A stretch of 64,000 nucleotides of DNA from an uncultured Collinsella sp. (lineage in GTDB: Bacteria; Actinomycetota; Coriobacteriia; Coriobacteriales; Coriobacteriaceae). A program made the position numbers and the translations under genes. Below the pieces are notes generated by a model that saw only the letters and a program-made list of their open reading frames with translations, was not told where the DNA came from and made no database searches. Shown here in pieces: positions 9,945 through 19,571 of the stretch (position 1 is the first letter of the stretch; every line of letters begins with the position of its first letter). The stretch lies in the NCBI GenBank assembly GCA_902478545.1, contig CABSLA010000007.1, positions 1-64,000 of the forward strand. Reading direction: 5' to 3'.

Positions 9945-10745
9945 TTAGCAAGCACCTCCACCGGTAAAGACCTCAACGACCGTGAGGAGAACAATCTTCA
10001 AGTCCGTGATGGGGCCGCGCTTGGCGATGTACTCCAAATCACGGCGGACCATGCCGTCGAAGTCGGTATCGTTGCGGTCAGTCACCTGCCACCAGCCGGT
10101 AATGCCCGGCTTCACAGCCAAGCGCTGCAGGTCGTACTCGGTATACTCCGCGACCTCGTTGGGCAGCGGCGGGCGCGGGCCGACGACGGACATCTGGCCC
10201 AGGAATACGTTAATGAACTGCGGGAACTCGTCGATGGAGTGCTTGCGGATGAACTTTCCAATCTTGGTGACACGCGGGTCATTCTTCATCTTGAACATGG
10301 CGCCGGCGATCTCGTTCTGCTCCCTGAGCTCGGCGAGGCGCTCGTCGGCGTCCTTGTACATGGAGCGGAACTTCCACATGCGGAAGGTAGTCAAACTACC
10401 GTCGGGACGGGTGCGGCCAACGCGGATCTGACTATAGAAGGGGCTGCCCTCGCTCTCCAGTCGGATGGCCGCGGCCAGCACCAGGCTGGGCACAGCGATG
10501 ACAACGAGCACGGCACCGCTGAACACGATGTCGAATGCGCGCTTCACTGCCCTATATGCCAAGCGCGAGCGGTCCCAGTCAATGATGGATTGCATGGCCT
10601 TGTAACGGCCGGCGCCCTCGCGCCGGTCCATGGCCTGGGCAATCAGTGCCGCCCCCGCAGGCGCACAGCTCTTTGTTACTTCTTTAGCAGCCACAGTCAA
10701 ACTTACGTCCCCGTTCCCCAGGGATCCCCCAATCGGTAAATTCAA
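9945..10745 (-). CDS. Initiating undecaprenyl-phosphate sugar transferase
   Basis: A bacterial sugar transferase (WbaP/WcaJ C-terminal type) of up to 266 residues, which loads the first sugar phosphate on undecaprenyl phosphate. It has one membrane segment (around residues 70-93), then the catalytic region with MWKFRSMYKDADERLAEL, KIGKFIRKHSIDEFPQF and SVVGPRPPLPNEV, and ends in PGITGWWQVTDRN. The first codon of the longest frame is a TTG with no clear ribosome site; a TTG at about 10700 behind GGGGA and the ATG at 10631 are alternatives. It heads the enzyme genes of the glycan operon, just after the LoaP-like gene. Confidence 0.85.
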   Translation of the reverse strand: MNLPIGGSLGNGDVSLTVAAKEVTKSCAPAGAALIAQAMDRREGAGRYKAMQSIIDWDRSRLAYRAVKRAFDIVFSGAVLVVIAVPSLVLAAAIRLESEGSPFYSQIRVGRTRPDGSLTTFRMWKFRSMYKDADERLAELREQNEIAGAMFKMKNDPRVTKIGKFIRKHSIDEFPQFINVFLGQMSVVGPRPPLPNEVAEYTEYDLQRLAVKPGITGWWQVTDRNDTDFDGMVRRDLEYIAKRGPITDLKIVLLTVVEVFTGGGAC

Positions 10746-10778
10746 AAATGCGAACGAATAGCTGATGCAACGTCTCCC

Positions 10779-11369
10779 TTACGTCTTACTGGGAACGTCC
10801 AGCGCAAGCAGCTCCCTAAAAGCGGAGTCGCCTTCGCCCACGTCCACCAGGCACCAGCGCTTATGACGGTCGATTTTATGCACGCGGGCTTCTTGCCCCA
10901 CCAAGGGCCCCTGTTCTATGTGCAGCACGCCGTCTTCTATGCGCGCAACGCTGTTACGCACCACGCCGTCTTCGTCCAGCACGCTGCGGTACCAGTCCTG
11001 TGCGTCGTCCGGCATGGGCATGTACGCCCGCTCCCTACTGCCGGCAATGCGGCAGCCAAAGCTCAGTTGTGCCAAAGCCCTATCGAGCGCTGCGGCATCG
11101 TGCGTGGCAACGAAGAAATATTCCTTGTACATGGGTTTGGTTTGGAGCGACCATGCGCCGTCCCGCTTAAACCAGAACTCCTTTTGCATCACAAAAGCGT
11201 CCTGCATCAGCTCGTGCGGGATAATGCGGCGGACCTTTTCGCAGGTCTCACGCTCTTTACCATTGGGGGTGTGAACCAGATACCAGCGGACGCGGCCATG
11301 CTGACTGTTGCTAGTTGCGCCGCTGAATGCGCCCGGCAGCTGCTCTTGGCGCCGCGCCGTCTGCTCCAT
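10779..11369 (-). CDS. NusG-paralogue antiterminator (LoaP/RfaH-like)
   Basis: A protein of about 196 residues with a NusG N-terminal domain (RWYLVHTPNGKERETCEKV; KPMYKEYFFVAT) and a C-terminal KOW-like segment (LVGQEARVHKIDRHKRWC). It should bind RNA polymerase and suppress termination in the long glycan operon of which it is the first gene, as LoaP and RfaH do. The ATG at 11369 is preferred over a GTG eleven codons earlier because GGGGGCGAGG stands just before it. It is distinct from housekeeping NusG, which is normally beside secE. Confidence 0.82.
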   Translation of the reverse strand: MEQTARRQEQLPGAFSGATSNSQHGRVRWYLVHTPNGKERETCEKVRRIIPHELMQDAFVMQKEFWFKRDGAWSLQTKPMYKEYFFVATHDAAALDRALAQLSFGCRIAGSRERAYMPMPDDAQDWYRSVLDEDGVVRNSVARIEDGVLHIEQGPLVGQEARVHKIDRHKRWCLVDVGEGDSAFRELLALDVPSKT

Positions 11370-11460
11370 GTCCTCGCCCCCTTTTCTTGCTTTGCGACGC
11401 ACGCAAATGCCGGGGCGTTTAGAACAGCCTTAACTCTCGCAGCTAGGCGCAGTCGCAAAA

Positions 11461-11582
11461 GTACAGGTTTTTGTAGAGGGGTATGGAGATGCACCTACTG
11501 GCAGTACATTTTGTGTAATCTGGGCAAACGCTGATTAATTGCTCGTATAATGTCGTCTGTCGAAAGATACAAAAACCTGTAC
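11461..11582. repeat. Perfect 15-bp inverted repeat around the glycan-operon promoter region
   Basis: GTACAGGTTTTTGTA at 11461-11475 is the exact reverse complement of TACAAAAACCTGTAC at 11568-11582, with 92 bases between. The pair lies in the 5' region of the LoaP-led operon. The right copy overlaps the best -35-like hexamer for that operon. It could be a pair of regulator sites or part of a mobile palindrome. Confidence 0.6.
11545..11572 (-). promoter_or_regulatory. Candidate promoter of the glycan operon
   Basis: On the minus strand TTGTAT (11572-11567) and TTATAC (11550-11545) are 16 bases apart, upstream of the LoaP-like gene. The match is moderate and the region also has a TATAAT on the plus strand (11546-11551), so direction is uncertain. 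Confidence 0.3.
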
Positions 11583-11595
11583 CTTTTTGTGCAAC

Positions 11596-11617
11596 AAAAA
11601 AAGCCGCTCAACCAGCG
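11596..11617 (-). terminator. Second terminator after thrS
   Basis: A short stem CCGCT/AGCGG with a 5-base loop is followed on the minus strand by CTTTTTTT. It stands behind the main thrS terminator and may insulate the glycan promoter from thrS read-through. Confidence 0.55.
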
Positions 11618-11643
11618 GATTTTCTTATTTCGGCATGAAAAAA

Positions 11644-11670
11644 GGCGACCGCCCTATGCGGACGGTCGCC
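11644..11670 (-). terminator. Main thrS terminator
   Basis: An 8-bp GC-rich stem GGCGACCG/CGGTCGCC is followed by six T on the minus strand, 26 bases after the thrS stop codon. On the plus strand it is followed by TTTGTTAATT, so it may work in both directions. Confidence 0.75.
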
Positions 11671-11695
11671 TTTGTTAATTGTTGTGAAGCTTGCC

Positions 11696-13459
<1,764 letters not shown>

Positions 13460-13529
13460 GGGTATGTTTTCTCCTCTCGGATGCCTGATGCAAGTGCGTG
13501 CGATGCGCTCGGCGTTTTTGACTTGCATC

Positions 13530-13557
13530 ATTATAGGCAGGTTGCCTTGGTATACAA
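13530..13557 (-). promoter_or_regulatory. Likely thrS promoter
   Basis: The minus strand has TTGTAT (13557-13552), a 16-base spacer, and a perfect TATAAT (13535-13530), about 70 bases before the thrS start codon. Confidence 0.55.
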
Positions 13558-13558
13558 G

Positions 13559-13589
13559 CGCCCGCCGCACCTTAATGGCACGGCGGGCG
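13559..13589. terminator. GC-rich hairpin between thrS and the zinc-ribbon gene
   Basis: CGCCCGCCG and CGGCGGGCG form a perfect 9-bp stem around a 13-base loop. On the plus strand it is followed by ATTTTCT, on the minus strand by CTTGTATA, which is already the thrS -35 region. It probably ends transcription of the upstream zinc-ribbon gene, but a T-run is lacking on that strand. Confidence 0.4.
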
Positions 13590-13697
13590 ATTTTCTACGC
13601 ATGCTTCATCGTGTGGGGGCGGGGCTGCGGGGCGCGCGTGCGGCTTGCGCGTGACGCGCTGTGCCCGTGGCTTGCGGCCGGCCCGGCGATGGATGCG

Positions 13698-14129
13698 TTA
13701 CTGAATGCGAGTTCGGCAGTAGGGACAGACCTTCCAGTGCGCGTCGAGCGGGCGATGGCAGCTGGGGCACACGTTGCGAACCTGGGTGTCGCACACCGGG
13801 CAGACGACAAAGTCCTTCTCGATGGGGGCGCCACACTGCGGACAGGTGCCGTACTGGGCAAGCTGGCGCTCGCGCAGGGCCATGTCCAGCTCCTGCTCCT
13901 CGCGGTCGGCCGCGTAGGAGTGCGGACGCAGAACCAGGTAGGCGATGAGACCCACAAACGGAATGAGGGCGATGATGCCCCATGCCACGTAGGCGCTGGC
14001 GCCGCGGCGGCGAGCGTCGATGAACACATAGACGACCGACAGCACGTACAGGGCGATGATAAAGCCCACGAAGGCATAGATGACGCCCATAAGCTGCGGT
14101 GACATGAGCTCGTTGATGTATTTGGACAT
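13698..14129 (-). CDS. Membrane protein with double zinc ribbon
   Basis: A 143-residue protein with two transmembrane segments (about residues 12-35 and 47-67) and a cytoplasmic C-terminus carrying two zinc ribbons: CPQCGAP...CPVCD and CPSCHRP...CPYCRTRI. This layout is common in small Actinobacterial and Firmicute membrane proteins of unknown role. A short basic stretch (DARRRG) lies between the membrane segments. It is a single-gene unit between thrS and the repeat array. No function can be given. Confidence 0.75.
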   Translation of the reverse strand: MSKYINELMSPQLMGVIYAFVGFIIALYVLSVVYVFIDARRRGASAYVAWGIIALIPFVGLIAYLVLRPHSYAADREEQELDMALRERQLAQYGTCPQCGAPIEKDFVVCPVCDTQVRNVCPSCHRPLDAHWKVCPYCRTRIQ

Positions 14130-14230
14130 TGAGGTGTACCTTTCGGAATATTTACAGTCCGGTCAAGTTTACCACGGGGTTTGTTTATATGGGACCAAGG
14201 CTGGGTACGGGGCTGGCGCGGACACAAACA

Positions 14231-14528
14231 TCTCAATCTGTAACAACAACTCGGCAAAAACAGGTCTAACCGTTACAGATTTAGACATTCGAAACCGACT
14301 GATAGGTTCATCTAAATCTGTAACATCTAGCCCCTAAACGGTCCCCAGATGTTACAGATCGAGACAGAAGAATCTCTCCCTGACTTTAAATCTCGATCTG
14401 TAACACATAGGATCGATCTTCCCCTCTTACTGTTACAGAGCGAGACAAACGGAGGGCCCGCCTGACAAACGTCTCGATCTGTAACATCTGGAACCCAGTT
14501 CTTCTGCTTACTGTTACAGAACGAGACA
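14231..14528. repeat. Array of eight 15-16 bp sites in alternating orientation
   Basis: Eight copies of a site related to TCTCGATCTGTAACA alternate in direction: forward at 14231-14245, 14311-14325, 14391-14405, 14471-14486; reverse at 14271-14285, 14350-14364, 14431-14446, 14512-14527. The gaps between neighbours are all about 25 bases, giving a 40-base site period and an 80-base unit. Each reverse site is the exact or near-exact complement of the following forward site, including shared changes, so three hairpins with 14-16 bp stems can form. It fills the space between two divergently read genes. The gap sequences are unrelated to each other by eye. Confidence 0.85.
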
Positions 14529-14664
14529 AACCTCTGGCACCAGGAGCGGCAGACGAGGTCGCCGATGGTCCTGAGTCTCCCCACGCCTGCCGTTGGCGGA
14601 TGCAGCGGAGCTGTTCGCCGCATTGCCGCTGCACCGGAGATGTACAGACCGTAAGATAGACCTA

Positions 14665-14679
14665 TTGACAGCCTGTCAA
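14665..14679. promoter_or_regulatory. Palindromic operator-like site before the FAD oxidoreductase operon
   Basis: TTGACA-GCC-TGTCAA is a perfect 6-bp inverted repeat with a 3-base centre, 17 bases before the GTG start at 14697. A repressor bound here would block ribosome-site proximal transcription. The regulator is not known. Confidence 0.45.
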
Positions 14680-14696
14680 CTTGTCTGGGAGGCACC

Positions 14697-16154
14697 GTGG
14701 CAGAAACGTTTGATATCGCAATTGTGGGCGCGGGCATCACCGGGTGCGCCATCGCGCGGCAGCTCGCGCGTTATGACCTGTCCATTTGCGTGGTCGAAGC
14801 GGCCAACGACATCGCCCTGGGCGCGTCGAAGGCCAACGGCGGCCTGGTGCACGCCGGCTACGATCCGGCTCCGGGCACGGTAAAGGCGCAGGTCAACGCC
14901 CGCGGCTGCGAGCTATATGGCACGTGGGCCCAGGAGCTGGGCTTTTTGTTCCGCCGCACCGGGTCGATGGTGCTGGGCTTTAGCGACGAGGACCGTGCGC
15001 ACCTGGAGAAGCTGCGCCAGAATGGCCTTGCCAACGGCGTGCCCGAGCTGTCAATCATTGGCCCCGAGCGTATCCGCGAGCTGGAACCGCGTGCCAGCGC
15101 CGACGCAACGTGCGCGTTGTGGTGCCCTTCGACCGGTTACGTTGACCCGTTTGAAGTGGCCATCGCCGCGCTGGAGAACGCGGTCGCCAACGGCGTGACG
15201 TTTATGCGCTCCGCACCGGTTGAGGCGATTGAGGTTGCTGGCTCGAATTACGGAGCCGTGCGCTTTACGTTGGCAACGCCCGCCGGCCACGTGCGTTGCC
15301 GTTACCTGATCAACGCCGCGGGCAACGGTGCCGCGGACATCTCGCATATGGCCGGCGCCGAAGAGTTTCAGATGGTCTGGCGCCAGGGAAACATCGTGGT
15401 GCTGGACAAGGAGCCGCGCGCGCTCATGCCGCTCTACCCAGTGCCCACGCCGGTGTCCAAGGGCGTTATCGTCACGGGCACCGTGCACGGCAACACCGTG
15501 ATCACCGCAACCGCTGCCGTGCGCGAGCCGGGCGACACACAGACTTATGCGAGCGATGTGAACGCGCTGCTGACGGGAGCGCGCAAGCTGGTTCCCGATC
15601 TGGACACGCGTCGCGTGGTGCGCGCGTTTGCCGGCGGGCGTCCGGTCATTAAGGGGACGAACGACTTCTTTATTGGGCAGTCGGCCGTGGTGCCAGGCCT
15701 GTTCCAGGCGGCGGGCATTCAATCGCCAGGCGTAGCAAGCGCGCCGGCCATTGCCGAGCGCATGGAGCACGTGATGCGCGAGGCGGGCGTTGCTTTGCGC
15801 GAGCGGGCCGATTGGGATCCGATTCGCCGCGCGCCGGACGACTTCGACCGTGCGCCGCTTGCACGCAAGGAAGAGCTCATTGAGTCCGACCCTGCATGGG
15901 GGCAGATCGTCTGCCGCTGCGAGACAGTACCCGAGGCCGAGATTGTTGCCGCGATTCGACGCCGTCCGGGTGCGGTTTCGGTCGAGGGCGTCAAACGCCG
16001 CTGCCGCGCGGGCATGGGCCGCTGCCAGAGCGGCTTTTGCCAGAGCCGCGTGGTGGCGATTCTGGCGCGCGAGCTGGGGTGTGACCCCAGCGAGGTGCTG
16101 CTGGAGGACACTGGCTCGTGGCTCGTTGAGGGACCTTTGAAGGGGGTGCGCTAG
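14697..16154 (+). CDS. GlpA-like FAD-dependent oxidoreductase with C-terminal BFD [2Fe-2S] domain
   Basis: A 485-residue flavoprotein of the DAO/GlpA family. The FAD-binding motif is at the N-terminus (IVGAGITGCAIARQL), the substrate domain follows, and the C-terminus has a BFD-like cluster domain with four cysteines (CRCETVPEAEIV ... VKRRCRAGMGRCQSGFC). In Firmicutes and Thermotogae this gene is followed by a pyridine-nucleotide oxidoreductase and a DUF1667 gene, as here, and the set is assumed to oxidise glycerol-3-phosphate or a similar 2-hydroxyacid or amine in anaerobes. The GTG start follows GGGAGG. The stop codon overlaps no other gene; the next gene begins 1 base later. Confidence 0.85.
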   Translation: MAETFDIAIVGAGITGCAIARQLARYDLSICVVEAANDIALGASKANGGLVHAGYDPAPGTVKAQVNARGCELYGTWAQELGFLFRRTGSMVLGFSDEDRAHLEKLRQNGLANGVPELSIIGPERIRELEPRASADATCALWCPSTGYVDPFEVAIAALENAVANGVTFMRSAPVEAIEVAGSNYGAVRFTLATPAGHVRCRYLINAAGNGAADISHMAGAEEFQMVWRQGNIVVLDKEPRALMPLYPVPTPVSKGVIVTGTVHGNTVITATAAVREPGDTQTYASDVNALLTGARKLVPDLDTRRVVRAFAGGRPVIKGTNDFFIGQSAVVPGLFQAAGIQSPGVASAPAIAERMEHVMREAGVALRERADWDPIRRAPDDFDRAPLARKEELIESDPAWGQIVCRCETVPEAEIVAAIRRRPGAVSVEGVKRRCRAGMGRCQSGFCQSRVVAILARELGCDPSEVLLEDTGSWLVEGPLKGVR

Positions 16155-16155
16155 G

Positions 16156-17508
16156 ATGGCGACGTTTGATATGCGCAACGAACGCGCGGAGGCAGGAGCT
16201 ACGGAAGCGGTGCAGACGCAGGCGTTCGACGTCGTCGTTATCGGCGGCGGACCTGCCGGCATGGCGGCCGCACTTGCCGCGCACAAGGCCGGCGCGCGCG
16301 TGGCCATCGTGGAGCGCGAGCAACACTTGGGCGGCATCCTGCGCCAGTGCATCCACCCCGGCTTTGGCCTTTCGCACTTTAAGCAGGAGCTCACCGGCCC
16401 CGAGTATGCGCAGCGCTTTATCGACCAGGTGCGCACGACCAACATTGCGCTGTTCTTGGACAGCATGGTGCTTGGGATTGATTCGGGCGCGTCCACGGAA
16501 GATGCCGCGGTCCACACCGTCACGCTCATGAGCCCCACCGGCATGTTGCAGCTCACCGGGCGCGCGGTCGTCCTTGCCATGGGTTGCCGCGAGCGCACCC
16601 GTAGCGAGATCAAGATTCCCGGCAGCCGACCTGCCGGCGTGTTTACGGCCGGCCTGGCGCAGCGATACATCAACATCGAGAACCTCAAACCCGGCTCGCG
16701 CGCCGTCATTTTGGGCTCGGGTGACATCGGACTGATCATGGCGCGCCGCTGCACGCTCGAGGGGATTTCGGTCGAGGGCGTGTACGAGCTCATGCCGTAC
16801 GCCAACGGCCTGCGTCGCAATGTGAAGAACTGCCTGGACGACTTTGGCATTCCGCTGCACCTGTCCACCACCGTCACGCGCGTAATCGGTCACGATCGCG
16901 TGGAAGCCGTCGAGGTGAGTCAAGTCGACGAGCACCTGGCACCCATTCCGGGGACCGAGCGCGTTGTTCCGTGCGACACGCTACTGCTTTCAGTGGGCCT
17001 GATTCCCGAGAACGAGCTTTCGGTTGCCGCGGGCGTGGAGCTGGATCCCCGCACGCGCGGTGCCGTGGTGGACCAGAACCTGCAGACAGGCGTTCCGGGC
17101 ATCTTTGCCTGCGGCAACGTGCTGCACGTGCACGACCTGGCAGACAACGTGACGACCGAGTCCGAACGCGCAGGTGCAGCCGCGGCGGCATACGCGTTGG
17201 GTGTCGGCGATAGCATGGGCGCCAGCTGCGAGCTCACGGTCTCCCCCGCCGGCATTGCGGGCTACGCACTGCCGGGACGCATTACGGCTGTGGCACTCAC
17301 CAAACTCAACTTCCGCGTGCGCCGACCGGTCGATTCCGCCCGTGTGCGCATTCTGGCAGGCGACGAGGAATTGTTCGCAGGCAAGGTCCGCCCGTTTAAA
17401 CCGAGCGTAATGGAAAGCTTCCCGCTGCCGGCAAAGGCGATTCAGCGCGTACTCGACCTGGGTGTTAGTGAGATTGTCCTGTCCGTCGATCCCGTTGAGG
17501 AGGCGTAA
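16156..17508 (+). CDS. NAD(P)/FAD-dependent oxidoreductase, partner of the GlpA-like protein
   Basis: A 450-residue two-dinucleotide-binding-domain flavoprotein. The FAD site is VIGGGPAGMAAALAAHKAG (about residue 32), LGGILRQCIHPGFGLS follows, and a second nucleotide site is AVILGSGDIGLIMARRC. It resembles the HcnB/sarcosine oxidase alpha type. It should pass electrons between the GlpA-like subunit and NAD(P) or another carrier. It is the middle gene of a three-gene operon and starts 1 base after the upstream stop. About twenty N-terminal residues precede the FAD domain. Confidence 0.85.
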   Translation: MATFDMRNERAEAGATEAVQTQAFDVVVIGGGPAGMAAALAAHKAGARVAIVEREQHLGGILRQCIHPGFGLSHFKQELTGPEYAQRFIDQVRTTNIALFLDSMVLGIDSGASTEDAAVHTVTLMSPTGMLQLTGRAVVLAMGCRERTRSEIKIPGSRPAGVFTAGLAQRYINIENLKPGSRAVILGSGDIGLIMARRCTLEGISVEGVYELMPYANGLRRNVKNCLDDFGIPLHLSTTVTRVIGHDRVEAVEVSQVDEHLAPIPGTERVVPCDTLLLSVGLIPENELSVAAGVELDPRTRGAVVDQNLQTGVPGIFACGNVLHVHDLADNVTTESERAGAAAAAYALGVGDSMGASCELTVSPAGIAGYALPGRITAVALTKLNFRVRRPVDSARVRILAGDEELFAGKVRPFKPSVMESFPLPAKAIQRVLDLGVSEIVLSVDPVEEA

Positions 17509-17512
17509 AGCC

Positions 17513-17911
17513 ATGAGCGCAAATGTGATCGAGACGCTGCAGTTCAACTGCACCACCTGTCCCTCCGAGTGCCTCCTGACCGTGGAGGTCGAACGAAGCG
17601 CAGACGGCGCCGTGGTAGAGGTGCGCTCCGTGACCGGCAACAGCTGCCCGCGCGGCGATGCATTCTCGCACCAGGAGCTCACCTGCCCCATGCGCGTGCT
17701 CACCACCACCGTAGCCGTATCCGGCGACGACGAGGCGCTGCTGCCCGTGCGCACGGCCGAAGCCATCCCGCTCGAACTCCATGCCCAGGCTATGGACCTC
17801 ATTCGCGGCCTGGTCGTCGACGCCCCCATCCGCATGAGCGATGTAGTCCTCCCCAACCTCCTAGACACCGGTACCGACCTCATCGCCAGCATGGACATCG
17901 ACCCTGCGTAG
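17513..17911 (+). CDS. DUF1667 family protein
   Basis: A 132-residue protein with conserved cysteines CTTCPSEC near the N-terminus and NSCPRGDAF...LTCPMRVLTTTV, the signature of DUF1667. Such proteins accompany GlpA-like and FAD-oxidoreductase genes and are thought to bind a metal cluster or modulate that complex; the exact role is not known. The start is the ATG after GAGGAGGCGTAAAGCC, 17 codons inside the longest frame and 4 bases past the upstream stop codon. Confidence 0.8.
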   Translation: MSANVIETLQFNCTTCPSECLLTVEVERSADGAVVEVRSVTGNSCPRGDAFSHQELTCPMRVLTTTVAVSGDDEALLPVRTAEAIPLELHAQAMDLIRGLVVDAPIRMSDVVLPNLLDTGTDLIASMDIDPA

Positions 17912-18331
17912 GTAGCTCATTTGGGACGGGGCTCTTTTAGCTACCCCGCCATCCACCCCGCCCCTCCTCAATTGCGGTGAAATAGTTCCTGATTTCCGCC
18001 AAACCCCGGCATCCGGGAACTATTCCACCGCAACTATCTTTGGAATTGGTATTTAGCCTGTGCCTACTTTAGTGCCATTTCAAAACTATGCCGGATTACG
18101 GGGCTGATTCGGATACCCACATCCATACCGGCGATTTTCGATTTTTGATAAACCCTCTACCTGCGGTTTTAATTTCGCGATTTTTCCCATGATCAAGTAA
18201 TACAGGTCCAGCCCCGTAATCCGCCATACTTTTGAAACCAGCCCATTTGGGACGGGACCATATTGACTACTTTTACCTATCAGCCCGCATGTTTGACGCA
18301 TCTAAAATAGCCCCGTCCCAAATTGACTACC
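17911..18331. repeat. Composite palindrome bounded by 30-bp inverted repeats
   Basis: Near-identical arms with the core ATTTGGGACGGGGCT stand at 17911-17940 and, inverted, at 18302-18331; a third, partial copy of ATTTGGGACGGG is at 18243-18254. Nested inside are a TTGCGGTG palindrome (17972-18033) and a 29-bp inverted repeat (18078-18106 with 18209-18237, 27 of 29 matching, core GGATTACGGGGCTG). This fills the gap between the DUF1667 gene and the Xaa-Pro peptidase gene; no gene is seen in it. Confidence 0.7.
17972..18033. repeat. TTGCGGTG palindrome, copy 1
   Basis: Left arm TTGCGGTGAAATAGTTCC and right arm GGAACTATTCCACCGCAA pair over 18 positions with one mismatch; the loop is 26 bases. 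It differs from the other copies in its inner arm (GTTCC instead of CGGACTGTT). Confidence 0.75.
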
Positions 18332-18377
18332 CTGGCATTGGGGATACCATGGTGGCACCCTAGCGAAAGGACGATGT

Positions 18378-19466
18378 ATGGCACATGTCGATGACCAGCG
18401 CGTGGCGCGCGTGCTCGATGCGCTCGAGGCTCAGCACCCCAGCGCGCAGCTGCTTGTGAACGACCCGTGGTCGATCTACTATCTGACCGGCTTTTATGCC
18501 GATATGTTCGAGCGTTTTTGCGGCGTGCTGCTCGCACGCGATGCCGAGCCGGTGATCTTGGTCAACGCCCTGCATCAGCTGCCCGAGTACGACAATGCCC
18601 GCGTCGCCTATCACACCGATACCGACGTCGTGACCGACGCCACCGCACGCGAGGTCAATCCCGCCAAGCCCCTCGGCATCGATACCGTTATGCGCTCCGG
18701 CTTTTTGATGCCCCTTATGGATCGTCACGCCGCGAGCGAGTTCTTCCTGGGCGACTTTGCCGTCACCGCCGCACGCACCCACAAGGATGAGGCCGAGCAG
18801 GAGCTCATGCGCGCGTCCTCGGCCGCTAACGACGCCGTGATGGCCGACGCTATCAAGCTCGTTCACGAGGGCGTGACGGAGCGCGAAATTGCCGACCAGA
18901 TGCTCGGTCTGTACCGCAAGCACGACTGCGAGGGCTTTAGCTTTCCGCCCATCGTGAGCTTTGGCGCCAACGCCGGAGACCCGCATCACGAGCCCGACGA
19001 CACCGTACTCAAGTGCGGCGACGTGGTGTTGTTCGACATAGGCGGACGTCGCCGCAACTACTGCTCGGACATGACGCGCACGTTCTTTTGGGGCGAGCCG
19101 GACGAGGAGACAGCGCGCATCTACGACATCGTGCGTCGCGCCAACGAGGCCGCCGAGGCGCTCATCGCCCCGGGCGCGCGCATGTGCGACCTGGACCGCG
19201 CCGCGCGCGACGTGATTGAGGACGCTGGCTATGGGCAGTACTTCACGCATCGCCTGGGCCACTCGATCGGTCTGCAGGACCACGAGCCTGGTGACGTCTC
19301 GCTCGTCAATGAGCAGATCGTAGAGCCGGGCATGACGTTCTCCATCGAGCCGGGCATCTACCTCCCCGGCCGCACCGGCGTCCGTATCGAAGACCTGGTC
19401 CTGGTCACCGAGTCCGGCGTCGAAATCCTCAACACCTACCCCCACGACCCAGTCCGCCTAGACTAG
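18378..19466 (+). CDS. Xaa-Pro peptidase (M24 family)
   Basis: A 362-residue metallopeptidase with a creatinase-like N-terminal domain (SIYYLTGFYADMFERF) and the pita-bread catalytic domain. Metal ligands are visible: Asp in VVLFDIGG, Asp in NYCSDMTRTFFWGEP, His in HRLGHSIGLQDHEPG, and two Glu in FSIEPGIYLPG and VRIEDLVLV. It should cleave N-terminal residues before proline in cytosolic peptides. GAAAGGA stands 6 bases before the ATG. It is a single-gene unit; a TTGCGGTG palindrome follows. Confidence 0.9.
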   Translation: MAHVDDQRVARVLDALEAQHPSAQLLVNDPWSIYYLTGFYADMFERFCGVLLARDAEPVILVNALHQLPEYDNARVAYHTDTDVVTDATAREVNPAKPLGIDTVMRSGFLMPLMDRHAASEFFLGDFAVTAARTHKDEAEQELMRASSAANDAVMADAIKLVHEGVTEREIADQMLGLYRKHDCEGFSFPPIVSFGANAGDPHHEPDDTVLKCGDVVLFDIGGRRRNYCSDMTRTFFWGEPDEETARIYDIVRRANEAAEALIAPGARMCDLDRAARDVIEDAGYGQYFTHRLGHSIGLQDHEPGDVSLVNEQIVEPGMTFSIEPGIYLPGRTGVRIEDLVLVTESGVEILNTYPHDPVRLD

Positions 19467-19480
19467 CCCCTTCCCAATAG

Positions 19481-19567
19481 CCCCTCAATAAGTTGCGGTG
19501 GAATACGGACTGTTTAAGGCTTCTAGCCCATAAAACAGTCCCTATTTCACCGCAACTGATGAGGGGA
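19481..19567. repeat. TTGCGGTG palindrome, copy 2, between convergent genes
   Basis: The arms (AGTTGCGGTGGAATACGGAC at the left, 19491 on; its complement ends at 19557) carry three base differences. An outer CCCCTCA/TGAGGGG pair extends the hairpin to 19481-19567. It stands between the convergent peptidase and folC genes and may end transcription from both sides. Confidence 0.75.
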
Positions 19568-19571
19568 TGGG

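Noticed and set aside
14231..14528. CRISPR array
   Set aside because: Sites are only 15-16 bp, flip orientation at each step, and no cas genes are in the window.
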